Shown: positions 54,060-62,832 of the stretch, piece by piece
Numbering within the stretch: position 1 is the stretch's first letter
Layout: every line of letters starts with the position of its first letter
Position numbers and translations under genes: made by a program
Source of the DNA: Flavobacterium sp. KMS
GTDB lineage: Bacteria > Bacteroidota > Bacteroidia > Flavobacteriales > Flavobacteriaceae
DNA: 64,000 bases
Reading direction: 5' to 3'
NCBI RefSeq assembly: GCF_000813005.1
Contig: NZ_JSYP01000006.1
Location: forward strand, 62,001-126,000
Notes under the pieces: generated by a model
What the model was told of the DNA's origin: nothing
Databases searched by the model: none
Seen by the model: the letters and a program-made list of their open reading frames with translations, nothing else

Positions 54060-54584
54060 ATGAAAATCATAGCATTTGGAGGAAGTAACAGTCAGCATTC
54101 CATCAATAAAAAATTGGCAACATATGCTGCAAATCAATTTGATAATGCCAGCGTAGAAGTACTGGACTTAAATGATTTTGCAATGCCATTATTTAGTGTT
54201 GATGTCGAAAAAGAGATAGGGCAGCACCCAACAGCAAAAGCTTTTCTTGGAAAATTAGCAGAAGCAGATATTTTGGTAGTTTCTATGGCAGAAAATAATG
54301 GGAATTATTCAGTAGCTTTCAAGAATGTTTTCGATTGGTGTTCGCGTATAGAGAAAGATGTTTTTCAGCACAAACCAATGCTGTTATTAGCTACATCGCC
54401 AGGAGGGAGAGGAGGAGCTTCAGTTTTAGAAATTGCCACAAAATTGTTCCCACGTTATGGTACCGAGATTAAAGCAAGTTTTTCATTGCCGAGTTTTAAT
54501 GCTAATTTTGATTTAGAAGAAAATAAAATATCAAATACAGAGTTAGATAAAGAATTAAAAGACATTATTAAGTCTAGTTTTTAA
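54060..54584 (+). CDS. NADPH-dependent FMN reductase family protein
   Basis: Flavodoxin-fold oxidoreductase (174 residues) that reduces FMN or small quinones with NAD(P)H. The phosphate-binding loop is FGGSNSQHSINKKLA at the N-terminus; SMAENNGNYSVAFKNVFDW and LLATSPGGRGGASVL match the family. The protein is cytoplasmic. It is the middle of a likely three-gene run (17 bases after YihY, 3 bases before the transglutaminase-like gene). Confidence 0.93.
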   Translation: MKIIAFGGSNSQHSINKKLATYAANQFDNASVEVLDLNDFAMPLFSVDVEKEIGQHPTAKAFLGKLAEADILVVSMAENNGNYSVAFKNVFDWCSRIEKDVFQHKPMLLLATSPGGRGGASVLEIATKLFPRYGTEIKASFSLPSFNANFDLEENKISNTELDKELKDIIKSSF

Positions 54585-54587
54585 TCG

Positions 54588-55565
54588 ATGACAATAAAAA
54601 AGATTGCTTTTATATTTCTTTTTCTGAATTATATTTTTCTCTATTCGGCATATTCACAAAAGTACAATGCGATTGATGATATTGTGCGGAAATACCCAAA
54701 ACATTTTAGTTCGACAGAAGATTTAGCGACAAGAATTCAAAAAGATTTTACTTCAGAATATGATAAGGCAAGAGCTATTTATAGCTGGATTGCTTTAAAT
54801 ATAAAATATGATTACAAAGCGTATTTAAATCCGCAGAAGCCCGTACAATTTAGCTATAGAACTGAAGCCGAAAAGCAAAAACAAATAGAGTTAATAAAGG
54901 AAAAAACGTGGCAAAAGGCATTTGATTCTCAAAAAGCAGTTTGCGAAGGTTTTACGCTTTTGTATCAACGTTTAGCTTCTTTGGTAGATTTGAAATCTCA
55001 AGTAATTCGAGGTGATTCCAAGCAATCATTGACAGATATTGGTCGGAAAAATTTGTTGACTAATCATTCATGGAATATTGTTTGGGTTGATGGAAAATGG
55101 ATTTTGGTCGACGTTACTTGGGGGCAAGGTTATTATGATAGTAATAGAAAAGTAATGGTAAATTATTTTAACTCAGTTTACTTTGATACGGATCCAAAAT
55201 ACTTTTTTGCGAAGCATTTTCCTGATTCAGGAATGTATTTGGATCGTAAATTAAATCAGGAAGATTTTTTAAATGGCCCTTTAATTTCTGATAAAGCTAT
55301 TGAAGAAGATCTCGAAATTTTAAGACCTGAATCAGGAATAATTAAAGCCAATGATGGTGATAAAATATCTTTCAAAATAAAAAATATTTCAAAATCGGAT
55401 ACATTTTTTTATTTAAAAAGAGGACAGCCAGTCAAAGTAGAAAATCCAAAAGAAGTAAGAGGAACTTTGGAATTCCAGATTACTTATGATAAAAAAACAG
55501 GCTCGTTTATTACTTTTTTTCTTTATCAAAATAGTGTTGCTTCTTTTAAAATAATTCCAAAGTAG
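54588..55565 (+). CDS. Exported transglutaminase-like protein
   Basis: Transglutaminase-like superfamily member (325 residues) with a signal peptide (IAFIFLFLNYIFLYSAYSQ). The Cys-His-Asp triad is visible as Cys119 in KAVCEGFTLLYQRL, His160 in LLTNHSWNIVWVDG and Asp175 in WILVDVTWGQG. A C-terminal beta domain of about 90 residues follows. These proteins are often cysteine proteases or structural domains rather than true transglutaminases; the substrate is unknown. It starts three bases after the preceding gene. Confidence 0.88.
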   Translation: MTIKKIAFIFLFLNYIFLYSAYSQKYNAIDDIVRKYPKHFSSTEDLATRIQKDFTSEYDKARAIYSWIALNIKYDYKAYLNPQKPVQFSYRTEAEKQKQIELIKEKTWQKAFDSQKAVCEGFTLLYQRLASLVDLKSQVIRGDSKQSLTDIGRKNLLTNHSWNIVWVDGKWILVDVTWGQGYYDSNRKVMVNYFNSVYFDTDPKYFFAKHFPDSGMYLDRKLNQEDFLNGPLISDKAIEEDLEILRPESGIIKANDGDKISFKIKNISKSDTFFYLKRGQPVKVENPKEVRGTLEFQITYDKKTGSFITFFLYQNSVASFKIIPK

Positions 55566-55663
55566 AGATAATTAAAGATGTTTGTTTAAACAATTTTCTT
55601 TTTTTGTTGAATTGCCGTATATTAGCAATCAAGGTTTTTTTAAATTAATAAAGCAATTTGGGT

Positions 55664-56842
55664 ATGGGGACAATCTTCCTAAAATCAATATTAGATAATG
55701 ATTTCTATAAATTTACAATGCAGCATGCTGTAATAAAGCTGTTTCCTAAAGCTAAAGTGCGGTATAAATTTATAAACAGAGGAAAACATACTTTTCCTTC
55801 GGGTTTTGCTGTTTTATTGCGTCATTCTGTTGAAGCAATGACAAAACTACAATTGACTCAAGAAGAGAAATTATATTTAAAGAAACATTGTCCTTATCTA
55901 GATCCAACCTATTTGGATTTCTTACAAGGATATACTTTTGATGCTTCCGAGGTCGAGATAGAACAAGTTGGTTCCGAATTAGATATTACAATCGAAGGAT
56001 TCTGGTACCGTACCATTTTATGGGAAGTCCCATTGATGGCTTTAATTTCGGAACTTTTTTACGCATCTCAGGATTTAGTGAGAATAGATGATAAAGCGGT
56101 TCAGGATATTACCAAAGCCAAAATTGAAAGTTATAATGCATTAGGAGCTTCAGTTTTAGAATTTGGTACAAGACGACGTCATTCGTATAAAGTACATACT
56201 TTGGTTAATGAAACATTAGCTCTTTTTGGTCAGGAAAGTTTTCTAGGTACAAGTAATGTGCATTTAGCAATGCTTAACGGTAAACGACCTTTAGGAACTC
56301 ATGCGCACGAATGGTTTATGTTTCATGCGGCGCAATATGGGTTTAAAGTTGCCAATATAGTTGCGCTGGAGAATTGGACACAAGTTTACGGAGGTGATTT
56401 AGGAATTGCCTTGACAGATACTTATACTACAGATGTGTTTTTTGAGCAATTTGATAAAAAGTATTCCAAGCTTTTTGATGGAGTTCGACATGATAGTGGA
56501 GATCCAATTGAATTTGCTAAAAAAATTATTGCACATTACACAAAACTCGGAATCGATCCTAAGTCTAAAATCATAGTTTTTTCTGATTCATTAAACTTAG
56601 AAAAGGTAAAAGTGATATCAGATTTCTGTAAAGGCAAGATAAAAATGTCATTCGGAATTGGTACAAATTTTACCAATGATGTAGGCTTGCCAGCAATGAA
56701 TATGGTTATAAAATTAACCGAAACGAAGCCAGATTTTACACATTGGGAAGGAGTTGTAAAACTTTCGGACGAAAAAAATAAAAATACGGGAACTCCCGAA
56801 ATGATTGCTTTGGCAAAACAAGTTTTAGGTATTAAATCCTAA
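55664..56842 (+). CDS. pncB: Nicotinate phosphoribosyltransferase
   Basis: First enzyme of the Preiss-Handler route, making nicotinate mononucleotide from nicotinate, PRPP and ATP for NAD synthesis. The 392 residues from the ATG at 55664 contain LDNDFYKFTMQHAVIKLFPK, FGTRRRHSYKVH, FLGTSNVHLAM, GTHAHEWFMFH and GVRHDSGDPIEF. These match the family PRPP and substrate-binding segments. The TTG at 55658 would add only two residues. It is monocistronic. Confidence 0.97.
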   Translation: MGTIFLKSILDNDFYKFTMQHAVIKLFPKAKVRYKFINRGKHTFPSGFAVLLRHSVEAMTKLQLTQEEKLYLKKHCPYLDPTYLDFLQGYTFDASEVEIEQVGSELDITIEGFWYRTILWEVPLMALISELFYASQDLVRIDDKAVQDITKAKIESYNALGASVLEFGTRRRHSYKVHTLVNETLALFGQESFLGTSNVHLAMLNGKRPLGTHAHEWFMFHAAQYGFKVANIVALENWTQVYGGDLGIALTDTYTTDVFFEQFDKKYSKLFDGVRHDSGDPIEFAKKIIAHYTKLGIDPKSKIIVFSDSLNLEKVKVISDFCKGKIKMSFGIGTNFTNDVGLPAMNMVIKLTETKPDFTHWEGVVKLSDEKNKNTGTPEMIALAKQVLGIKS

Positions 56843-57001
56843 AATATTGTTTAAAAAGCAGTTTTTTTATAAAAATAATGAGTTTCTGTTTTTAATTTAA
56901 ATAAATGCGTTTAAAAGATACTTTTATTGATAACTTTCAAAAGATTGACTTTCATTTTTTAAGGAGATATAGTACATTAGCAAAAAATCCAAAATTCATT
57001 T

Positions 57002-58873
57002 ATGCTAGAGCAAAATCAATATAACGAAGATAATATTCGATCACTCGACTGGAAAGAACATATTCGTATGCGTCCCGGAATGTATATCGGGAAATTGGGA
57101 GATGGATCTTCACCAGATGATGGTATTTATATTCTTTTAAAAGAGGTTTTAGATAACTGTATCGATGAGTTTGTCATGGGTGCAGGAAAAACTATTGAAG
57201 TGACTATCAGAGATAAAACCGTTTCGGTTCGTGATTACGGCCGCGGAATTCCTCTAGGGAAAGTTGTTGATGTAGTTTCAAAAATGAATACAGGAGGGAA
57301 ATATGACTCCAAAGCTTTCCAGAAATCAGTAGGTTTAAATGGAGTAGGAACCAAGGCAGTAAATGCACTTTCTAACTATTTTCGCGTAGAATCTGTTCGT
57401 GATGACAAACAAAAAGCAGCCGAATTTTCAGCAGGAAATTTGGTTCTTGAAGAAGATGTAATTGATACTACAAAACGAAAAGGAACAAAAGTAACTTTTG
57501 TTCCAGACGAAGCTATTTTTAAAAATTATAAATTCCGATTAGAATATGTAATAAAAATGGTTAAAAACTATTGTTACTTAAACAATGGTTTGACGATTAT
57601 ATTTAACGGAGAAAAATACATTTCAGAGAATGGTCTTAGAGATTTATTAGAAGAAACAATTAGTGCTGAAGATTTAGAATATCCAATTATTCATTTAAAA
57701 GATACGGATATCGAGATTGCTTTAACACACAGTAAAACACAATATAGCGAGGAATACCACTCTTTTGTAAACGGACAAAATACAACGCAAGGAGGAACGC
57801 ACTTAGCTGCTTATAGAGAAGCAATTGTAAAAACTATCCGTGAGTTTTACAATAAGAATTTTGAAGCATCAGATGTGCGTAAATCGATTGTGAGTGCGAT
57901 TAGCATCAAGGTGATGGAACCAGTATTTGAATCTCAGACCAAAACCAAATTAGGTTCTATGGATATGGGATCTGATGATGGAACGCCGCCAGTATCAGTT
58001 CGTACTTTTGTAAATGATTTTGTAAAAAATAAATTAGATAATTATTTACATAAAAACCCTCCAACAGCCGAAGCTTTACTTCGTAAAATTTTGCAGGCAG
58101 AAAGAGAGCGTAAAGAACTATCTGGTATCAGAAAACTTGCGACAGATCGTGCTAAAAAAGCCAATCTGCATAATAAAAAATTAAGAGATTGTCGTGCGCA
58201 TCTTCCAGATACAAAGAATCCTAGAAACTTAGAAAGTACCCTTTTTATTACCGAGGGAGATTCGGCTTCGGGATCTATTACCAAGTCACGTGATGTAAAT
58301 ACACAAGCAGTTTTTAGTTTGCGTGGTAAGCCTTTGAATTCCTACGGAATGACAAAGAAAATTGTGTATGAAAATGAAGAGTTCAATTTACTGCAAGCAG
58401 CTTTAGATATTGAAGACGGATTAGAAAAATTACGATATAACAATATTGTAATCGCAACCGATGCCGATGTCGATGGAATGCACATTCGCTTGTTGTTGAT
58501 TACTTTTTTCCTGCAATTTTTCCCGGAATTAATAAAAGAAGGACATTTATATATCTTGCAAACACCACTTTTTAGGGTTCGAAACAAGAAAGAAACTATT
58601 TATTGTTATTCAGAAGAAGAGCGAAAAGCAGCTATCGAAAAATTAAAACCAAAACCAGAAATCACGCGATTTAAAGGTTTGGGAGAGATTTCGCCAGATG
58701 AGTTCAAGAACTTCATTGGAGAGACGATTCGACTAGATCCTATTATGATGGATAAAAACACATCGATAGAACAATTATTATCTTTCTATATGGGTAAAAA
58801 TACACCAGACAGACAAGAGTTTATTATCAAGAATTTGAAAGTGGAACTAGATGCTATAGAGGAGGAAGTTTAG
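57002..58873 (+). CDS. parE: DNA topoisomerase IV subunit B
   Basis: ATPase subunit of the type IIA topoisomerase that separates replicated chromosomes. The 623 residues have the GHKL site with Glu48 and Asn52 ([10 protein letters not shown]), the ATP lid [14 protein letters not shown], the toprim TEGDSASGS and the metal motif [11 protein letters not shown]. The length and the absence of a GyrB insertion favour ParE over GyrB, as does the downstream parC. The nuclease gene follows 17 bases later on the same strand and is probably cotranscribed. Confidence 0.95.
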   Translation: MLEQNQYNEDNIRSLDWKEHIRMRPGMYIGKLGDGSSPDDGIYILLKEVLDNCIDEFVMGAGKTIEVTIRDKTVSVRDYGRGIPLGKVVDVVSKMNTGGKYDSKAFQKSVGLNGVGTKAVNALSNYFRVESVRDDKQKAAEFSAGNLVLEEDVIDTTKRKGTKVTFVPDEAIFKNYKFRLEYVIKMVKNYCYLNNGLTIIFNGEKYISENGLRDLLEETISAEDLEYPIIHLKDTDIEIALTHSKTQYSEEYHSFVNGQNTTQGGTHLAAYREAIVKTIREFYNKNFEASDVRKSIVSAISIKVMEPVFESQTKTKLGSMDMGSDDGTPPVSVRTFVNDFVKNKLDNYLHKNPPTAEALLRKILQAERERKELSGIRKLATDRAKKANLHNKKLRDCRAHLPDTKNPRNLESTLFITEGDSASGSITKSRDVNTQAVFSLRGKPLNSYGMTKKIVYENEEFNLLQAALDIEDGLEKLRYNNIVIATDADVDGMHIRLLLITFFLQFFPELIKEGHLYILQTPLFRVRNKKETIYCYSEEERKAAIEKLKPKPEITRFKGLGEISPDEFKNFIGETIRLDPIMMDKNTSIEQLLSFYMGKNTPDRQEFIIKNLKVELDAIEEEV

Positions 58874-58890
58874 TTTTTAAATAAAATATA

Positions 58891-59994
58891 TTGTCAACCG
58901 ATCTTCAAAATAAAGTCATATTTCAACAAGTAGTTGAGTTATTGCAAAATGCCCGACAACAAGTTTTATGTACTGTAAATTCAACGATGACAATTACCTA
59001 TTTTGAGATAGGAAGAATGATTGTTGAAGAAGAACAAAACGGAAAAGATAAAGCCGAATATGGAAAACAATTATTGAAAGGACTTTCTCAGCAATTGATT
59101 AAGGAATTTGGAAAAGGATTTTCAGTTGATAACCTACAGAATATAAGAAAATTTTATTTAGTGTATTCAATTTCCGAGACAGTGTCTAGTATTTTGGAAA
59201 TTAAGAATTCCGAGACAGTGTCGCGGAATTCTAATGATTCAATTTCGTCATCGCTGTCGACGAATTTCAGAAATGAAAAAATGCAGATATTATCTTCGTT
59301 TTTTAAATTGACTTGGTCTCATTATGTTTTTTTAATGCGAATTGATGATGAAAAAGAAAGACTTTTTTACGAAATAGAATCTGAAAAATACAATTGGAGT
59401 GTTCGAGAATTAAAGCGACAGTATGATTCGGCACTTTATAGCAAATTATCATTAAGTCGTGATAAAGAAGGAGTTTTAAAATTATCAGAAAAAGGTCAGA
59501 TCATTGAGAAACCTAAAGATATTATTAAAGATCCTTACATACTTGAATTTTTAGGATTGCCAGAATTACATCAATATTCAGAATTGCAATTAGAAGAAGA
59601 AATTATTAATAAACTAGAACATTTTTTACTAGAGTTAGGTCATGGTTTTACTTTCGTCGCAAGACAAAAAAGAATTACATTTGATGATAAACACTTCCGA
59701 ATTGATTTAGTTTTTTATAATAGAATTTTAAAATGTTTTGTACTTATTGATTTGAAAATAGGTGAATTAAAACATCAGGATTTAGGTCAGATGCAAATGT
59801 ATGTTAACTATTATGATAGAGAAATGCGTTTGGAAGATGAGAATAAAACGATTGGAATTATACTTTGCCAAAATAAAAGTGAGGCAGTAGTAAGATATAC
59901 TTTACCAGAAAACAACGAGCAAATTTTTGCTAGTAAATATAAAACAGTGTTACCGAGTGTTGAGGTTTTAAAAGAACTCATCGAAAACAAATAA
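58891..59994 (+). CDS. YhcG/DUF1016-type PD-(D/E)XK nuclease, between parE and parC
   Basis: Protein of the YhcG (DUF1016) family, 367 residues. The N-terminal domain has the typical ITYFEIGRMIVEEEQNGKDK and YGKQLLKGLSQQLIKEFGKG segments. The C-terminal nuclease-like domain includes GHGFTFVARQKRITFDDKHF, RIDLVF and VLIDLKIGEL, which supply the D...(D/E)xK residues. The family is linked with Holliday-junction-type nuclease activity, but no activity has been shown for this protein. The linker at about residues 92-148 is expanded and encodes repeated SETVS segments from a DNA palindrome. The start is TTG. It sits 17 bases after parE and 30 before parC, an unusual place for an accessory gene. Confidence 0.9.
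   Translation: MSTDLQNKVIFQQVVELLQNARQQVLCTVNSTMTITYFEIGRMIVEEEQNGKDKAEYGKQLLKGLSQQLIKEFGKGFSVDNLQNIRKFYLVYSISETVSSILEIKNSETVSRNSNDSISSSLSTNFRNEKMQILSSFFKLTWSHYVFLMRIDDEKERLFYEIESEKYNWSVRELKRQYDSALYSKLSLSRDKEGVLKLSEKGQIIEKPKDIIKDPYILEFLGLPELHQYSELQLEEEIINKLEHFLLELGHGFTFVARQKRITFDDKHFRIDLVFYNRILKCFVLIDLKIGELKHQDLGQMQMYVNYYDREMRLEDENKTIGIILCQNKSEAVVRYTLPENNEQIFASKYKTVLPSVEVLKELIENK
59172..59231. repeat. Direct and inverted repeats inside the nuclease gene
   Basis: TTCCGAGACAGTGTC occurs at 59172-59186 and again at 59208-59222. The second copy is the left part of a 27-base imperfect palindrome at 59205-59231 with GAATTCCG and CGGAATTC arms. The sequence is read in frame. Confidence 0.75.
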
Positions 59995-60024
59995 TATTAA
60001 AATTATAATTTCGAATATAATTAA

Positions 60025-62751
60025 ATGAAAGACGAAGAAGACGATAACATAATTCCAGATAACGAAGAAAATAATTCGGAGGATACTAATTCTTATGATG
60101 AGAATCAAGAAGAAGATGAATCTGAAGAGATTATCGAAGTAGATGCCAAATCTTTTGAAGGAGGACATTTTTACGATAATAACGATGGAGAAGGTGGTGA
60201 TACCATTACCAAAGTTACCGGAATGTATAAAGACTGGTTCCTGGATTATGCTTCGTACGTAATTCTGGAACGTGCTGTTCCTGCTATCGAAGACGGATTT
60301 AAACCCGTGCAACGTCGTATTATGCACTCTCTTAAAGAGTTGGATGATGGTCGTTATAATAAAGTTGCCAATGTTGTAGGTCACACCATGCAGTATCACC
60401 CTCACGGAGATGCGAGTATTGGTGATGCAATGGTACAAATAGGTCAAAAAGATTTATTGATAGATTGTCAGGGAAACTGGGGAAATATCTTAACAGGAGA
60501 TGGAGCTGCAGCTTCGCGTTATATTGAGGCACGTTTATCTAAATTTGCTTTGGAGGTTTTATACTCTCCAAAAATTACCGATTGGGGTGTTTCTTATGAT
60601 GGTCGTCGTGCAGAACCGAATAATCTACCAGTAAAATTTCCTTTGCTTTTGGCACAAGGGGCCGAAGGTATTGCGGTTGGACTTTCTACGAAAGTATTGC
60701 CACATAACTTTAATGAATTAATCGATGCTTCGGTAAAAATTCTTAAAGGAAAACCGTTTACATTATATCCTGATTTTATGACTCAGGGTATTGCAGATAT
60801 TTCTAATTATAATGATGGACTTCGTGGCGGACGTGTTCGTGTACGTGCCAAAATTGCACAATTAGACAAGAATACACTTGTAATTACGCAAATTCCGTTT
60901 TCGACCAATACGACTACTTTAATTGATAGTATTTTGAAAGCCAATGAAAAAGGCAAAATCAAAATCAAGAAAATTGAAGATAATACTGCGGCAGATGTAG
61001 AGATTTTGATACACCTTTTTCCAGGAGTTTCACCAGACAAAACAATTGATGCTTTGTTTGCGTTTACAGCCTGCGAAACTTCTGTAGCGCCTTTAGGTTG
61101 CGTTATTGAGGATAATAAACCATTGTTTATTGGTGTTTCAGCAATGTTGAAGATTTCTACGAACAGAACTGTCGATTTGCTTCGACAAGAGCTAGAAATT
61201 CAATTAGAGGAATTAAAAAATAAATGGCATTTCTCTACTTTAGAGAAAATCTTCATTCGTGAGGAAATGTACATTGATTTCAAATTATATTCTGACAGAG
61301 AATCGTTGTATAAATATTTATATGACCGATTTGAACCTTTCAAGAAATCATTCGTAAGAGAAATTCACGATGATGATTTACAGCGTTTGACTCAAATTCC
61401 AATGATACGTATTACCCGTTTTGATTCTGATAAAGCCGATGATTTTATCGCTAAGTTAGAAGATGAAATGAAGGAAGTAGAATACAATCTGGAAAACTTA
61501 ACAGATTTTGCGATTGCTTATTTTACCAGATTAAAAGAGAAATATGGTAAAGGACGTGAACGCCAGACAGAACTTCGTGTTTTTGATAATGTTGAGGCTA
61601 CAAAAGTAGTTTTACGTAACACAAAGCTTTATGTAAACCGCGAAGAAGGTTTTGTTGGAACTAGCTTGAAAAAAGATGAGTATTTAACTGATTGTTCGGA
61701 TATTGATGATGTGATTGTATTTTTACGAGATGGTAAAATGATAATTACAAAAGTTGATTCTAAGACATTTGTGGGTAAAGATATCATACATGTTGCTATT
61801 TTTGATAAAAGCGATAAACGTACAATTTACAATATGATGTATCGTGACGGAAAATCAGGGCCTTCATATATAAAACGTTTTAATGTTTCGGGAGTTACAC
61901 GTGATAAAGCGTATGATTTAACCAATGAAACTACAGGTTCGCAAGTAGTTTATTTTTCGCATAATCCAAACGGAGAAGCCGAAGTAATAACTATTTTACT
62001 GCGTCAGGTTGGAACGATTAAAAAATTGAAATTCGATATTGATTTTGCCAAATTAGCTATTAAAGGAAGAGCTTCAAAAGGAAATTTGGTAACCAAATAT
62101 CCAATTAAGAAAATCGAACTTAAAGAAAAAGGAATCTCTACTTTATTGCCAAGAAAAGTTTGGTTTGATGATACTGTAAAGCGTTTAAATGTAGATGCAC
62201 GTGGAGAATTGTTAGGAGAATTTAAGCCAAGTGATAAAATATTAATCATTAGCCAGACAGGAAAGCTGAAGGTGATTATTCCAGAATTATCAACTCATTT
62301 TGATGAAGACATGATTGTTTTGGAAAAATGGAATCCTAAAAAGCCAATTTCAGCTATTTATTTTGATGGGGAAAAAGAACGTTACTATATTAAGCGTTTC
62401 TTGATTGAGACTGAAAATAAAGAAGAATGTTTTATTACTGAACACCCTAATTCTCAGCTAGAGATTGTTGCGACTGATTATCGCCCTGTAGTCGAATTAG
62501 TTTTTGCTAAGGTAAAAGGAGTTCAAAAAGATAATTTGTATGTAGATATCGAAGATTTTATTGCTGTAAAAGGCTTTAAAGCATTAGGGAATCAATTAAC
62601 AAGTGATAAGATAAAACAAGTTAATCTGTTAGATCCATTACCATACGAAGAACCAAAAGAAGAAGTTCCTGAAAAACCGGAACTATCCGATGATGATTCA
62701 GTTGAAACGGAACTAGACGACGATGGACAAATCGGGTTGGTTTTAGATTAA
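60025..62751 (+). CDS. parC: DNA topoisomerase IV subunit A
   Basis: DNA cleavage subunit partnered with ParE. The 908 residues begin with an acidic region of about 50 residues, then the GyrA/ParC winged-helix domain (ERAVPAIEDGFKPVQRRIMH) with catalytic Tyr166 preceded by Arg165 in AAASRYIEARLS. The coiled coil and C-terminal beta-propeller-like region follow; the latter lacks an obvious GyrA box. The tail is very acidic (ELSDDDSVETELDDDGQ). The acidic N-terminus is longer than in E. coli ParC. It ends in a strong bidirectional terminator. Confidence 0.95.
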   Translation: MKDEEDDNIIPDNEENNSEDTNSYDENQEEDESEEIIEVDAKSFEGGHFYDNNDGEGGDTITKVTGMYKDWFLDYASYVILERAVPAIEDGFKPVQRRIMHSLKELDDGRYNKVANVVGHTMQYHPHGDASIGDAMVQIGQKDLLIDCQGNWGNILTGDGAAASRYIEARLSKFALEVLYSPKITDWGVSYDGRRAEPNNLPVKFPLLLAQGAEGIAVGLSTKVLPHNFNELIDASVKILKGKPFTLYPDFMTQGIADISNYNDGLRGGRVRVRAKIAQLDKNTLVITQIPFSTNTTTLIDSILKANEKGKIKIKKIEDNTAADVEILIHLFPGVSPDKTIDALFAFTACETSVAPLGCVIEDNKPLFIGVSAMLKISTNRTVDLLRQELEIQLEELKNKWHFSTLEKIFIREEMYIDFKLYSDRESLYKYLYDRFEPFKKSFVREIHDDDLQRLTQIPMIRITRFDSDKADDFIAKLEDEMKEVEYNLENLTDFAIAYFTRLKEKYGKGRERQTELRVFDNVEATKVVLRNTKLYVNREEGFVGTSLKKDEYLTDCSDIDDVIVFLRDGKMIITKVDSKTFVGKDIIHVAIFDKSDKRTIYNMMYRDGKSGPSYIKRFNVSGVTRDKAYDLTNETTGSQVVYFSHNPNGEAEVITILLRQVGTIKKLKFDIDFAKLAIKGRASKGNLVTKYPIKKIELKEKGISTLLPRKVWFDDTVKRLNVDARGELLGEFKPSDKILIISQTGKLKVIIPELSTHFDEDMIVLEKWNPKKPISAIYFDGEKERYYIKRFLIETENKEECFITEHPNSQLEIVATDYRPVVELVFAKVKGVQKDNLYVDIEDFIAVKGFKALGNQLTSDKIKQVNLLDPLPYEEPKEEVPEKPELSDDDSVETELDDDGQIGLVLD

Positions 62752-62779
62752 AAGATTATTTTTAAAAATAAGCACAAAA

Positions 62780-62808
62780 AAAAACGCTAAGTAAATCTTA
62801 GCGTTTTT
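62780..62808. terminator. Bidirectional terminator between parC and the Clp ATPase gene
   Basis: AAAAACGCTAAG at 62780-62791 is a perfect inverted copy of CTTAGCGTTTTT at 62797-62808, flanked by A and T tracts between convergent genes. Confidence 0.9.
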
Positions 62809-62832
62809 CATTTATAATAAATGAGAATTAAA

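Noticed and set aside
58891..59994. Toxin-antitoxin or restriction cassette around the DUF1016 gene
   Set aside because: No partner gene fits: both neighbours are the topoisomerase IV subunits.
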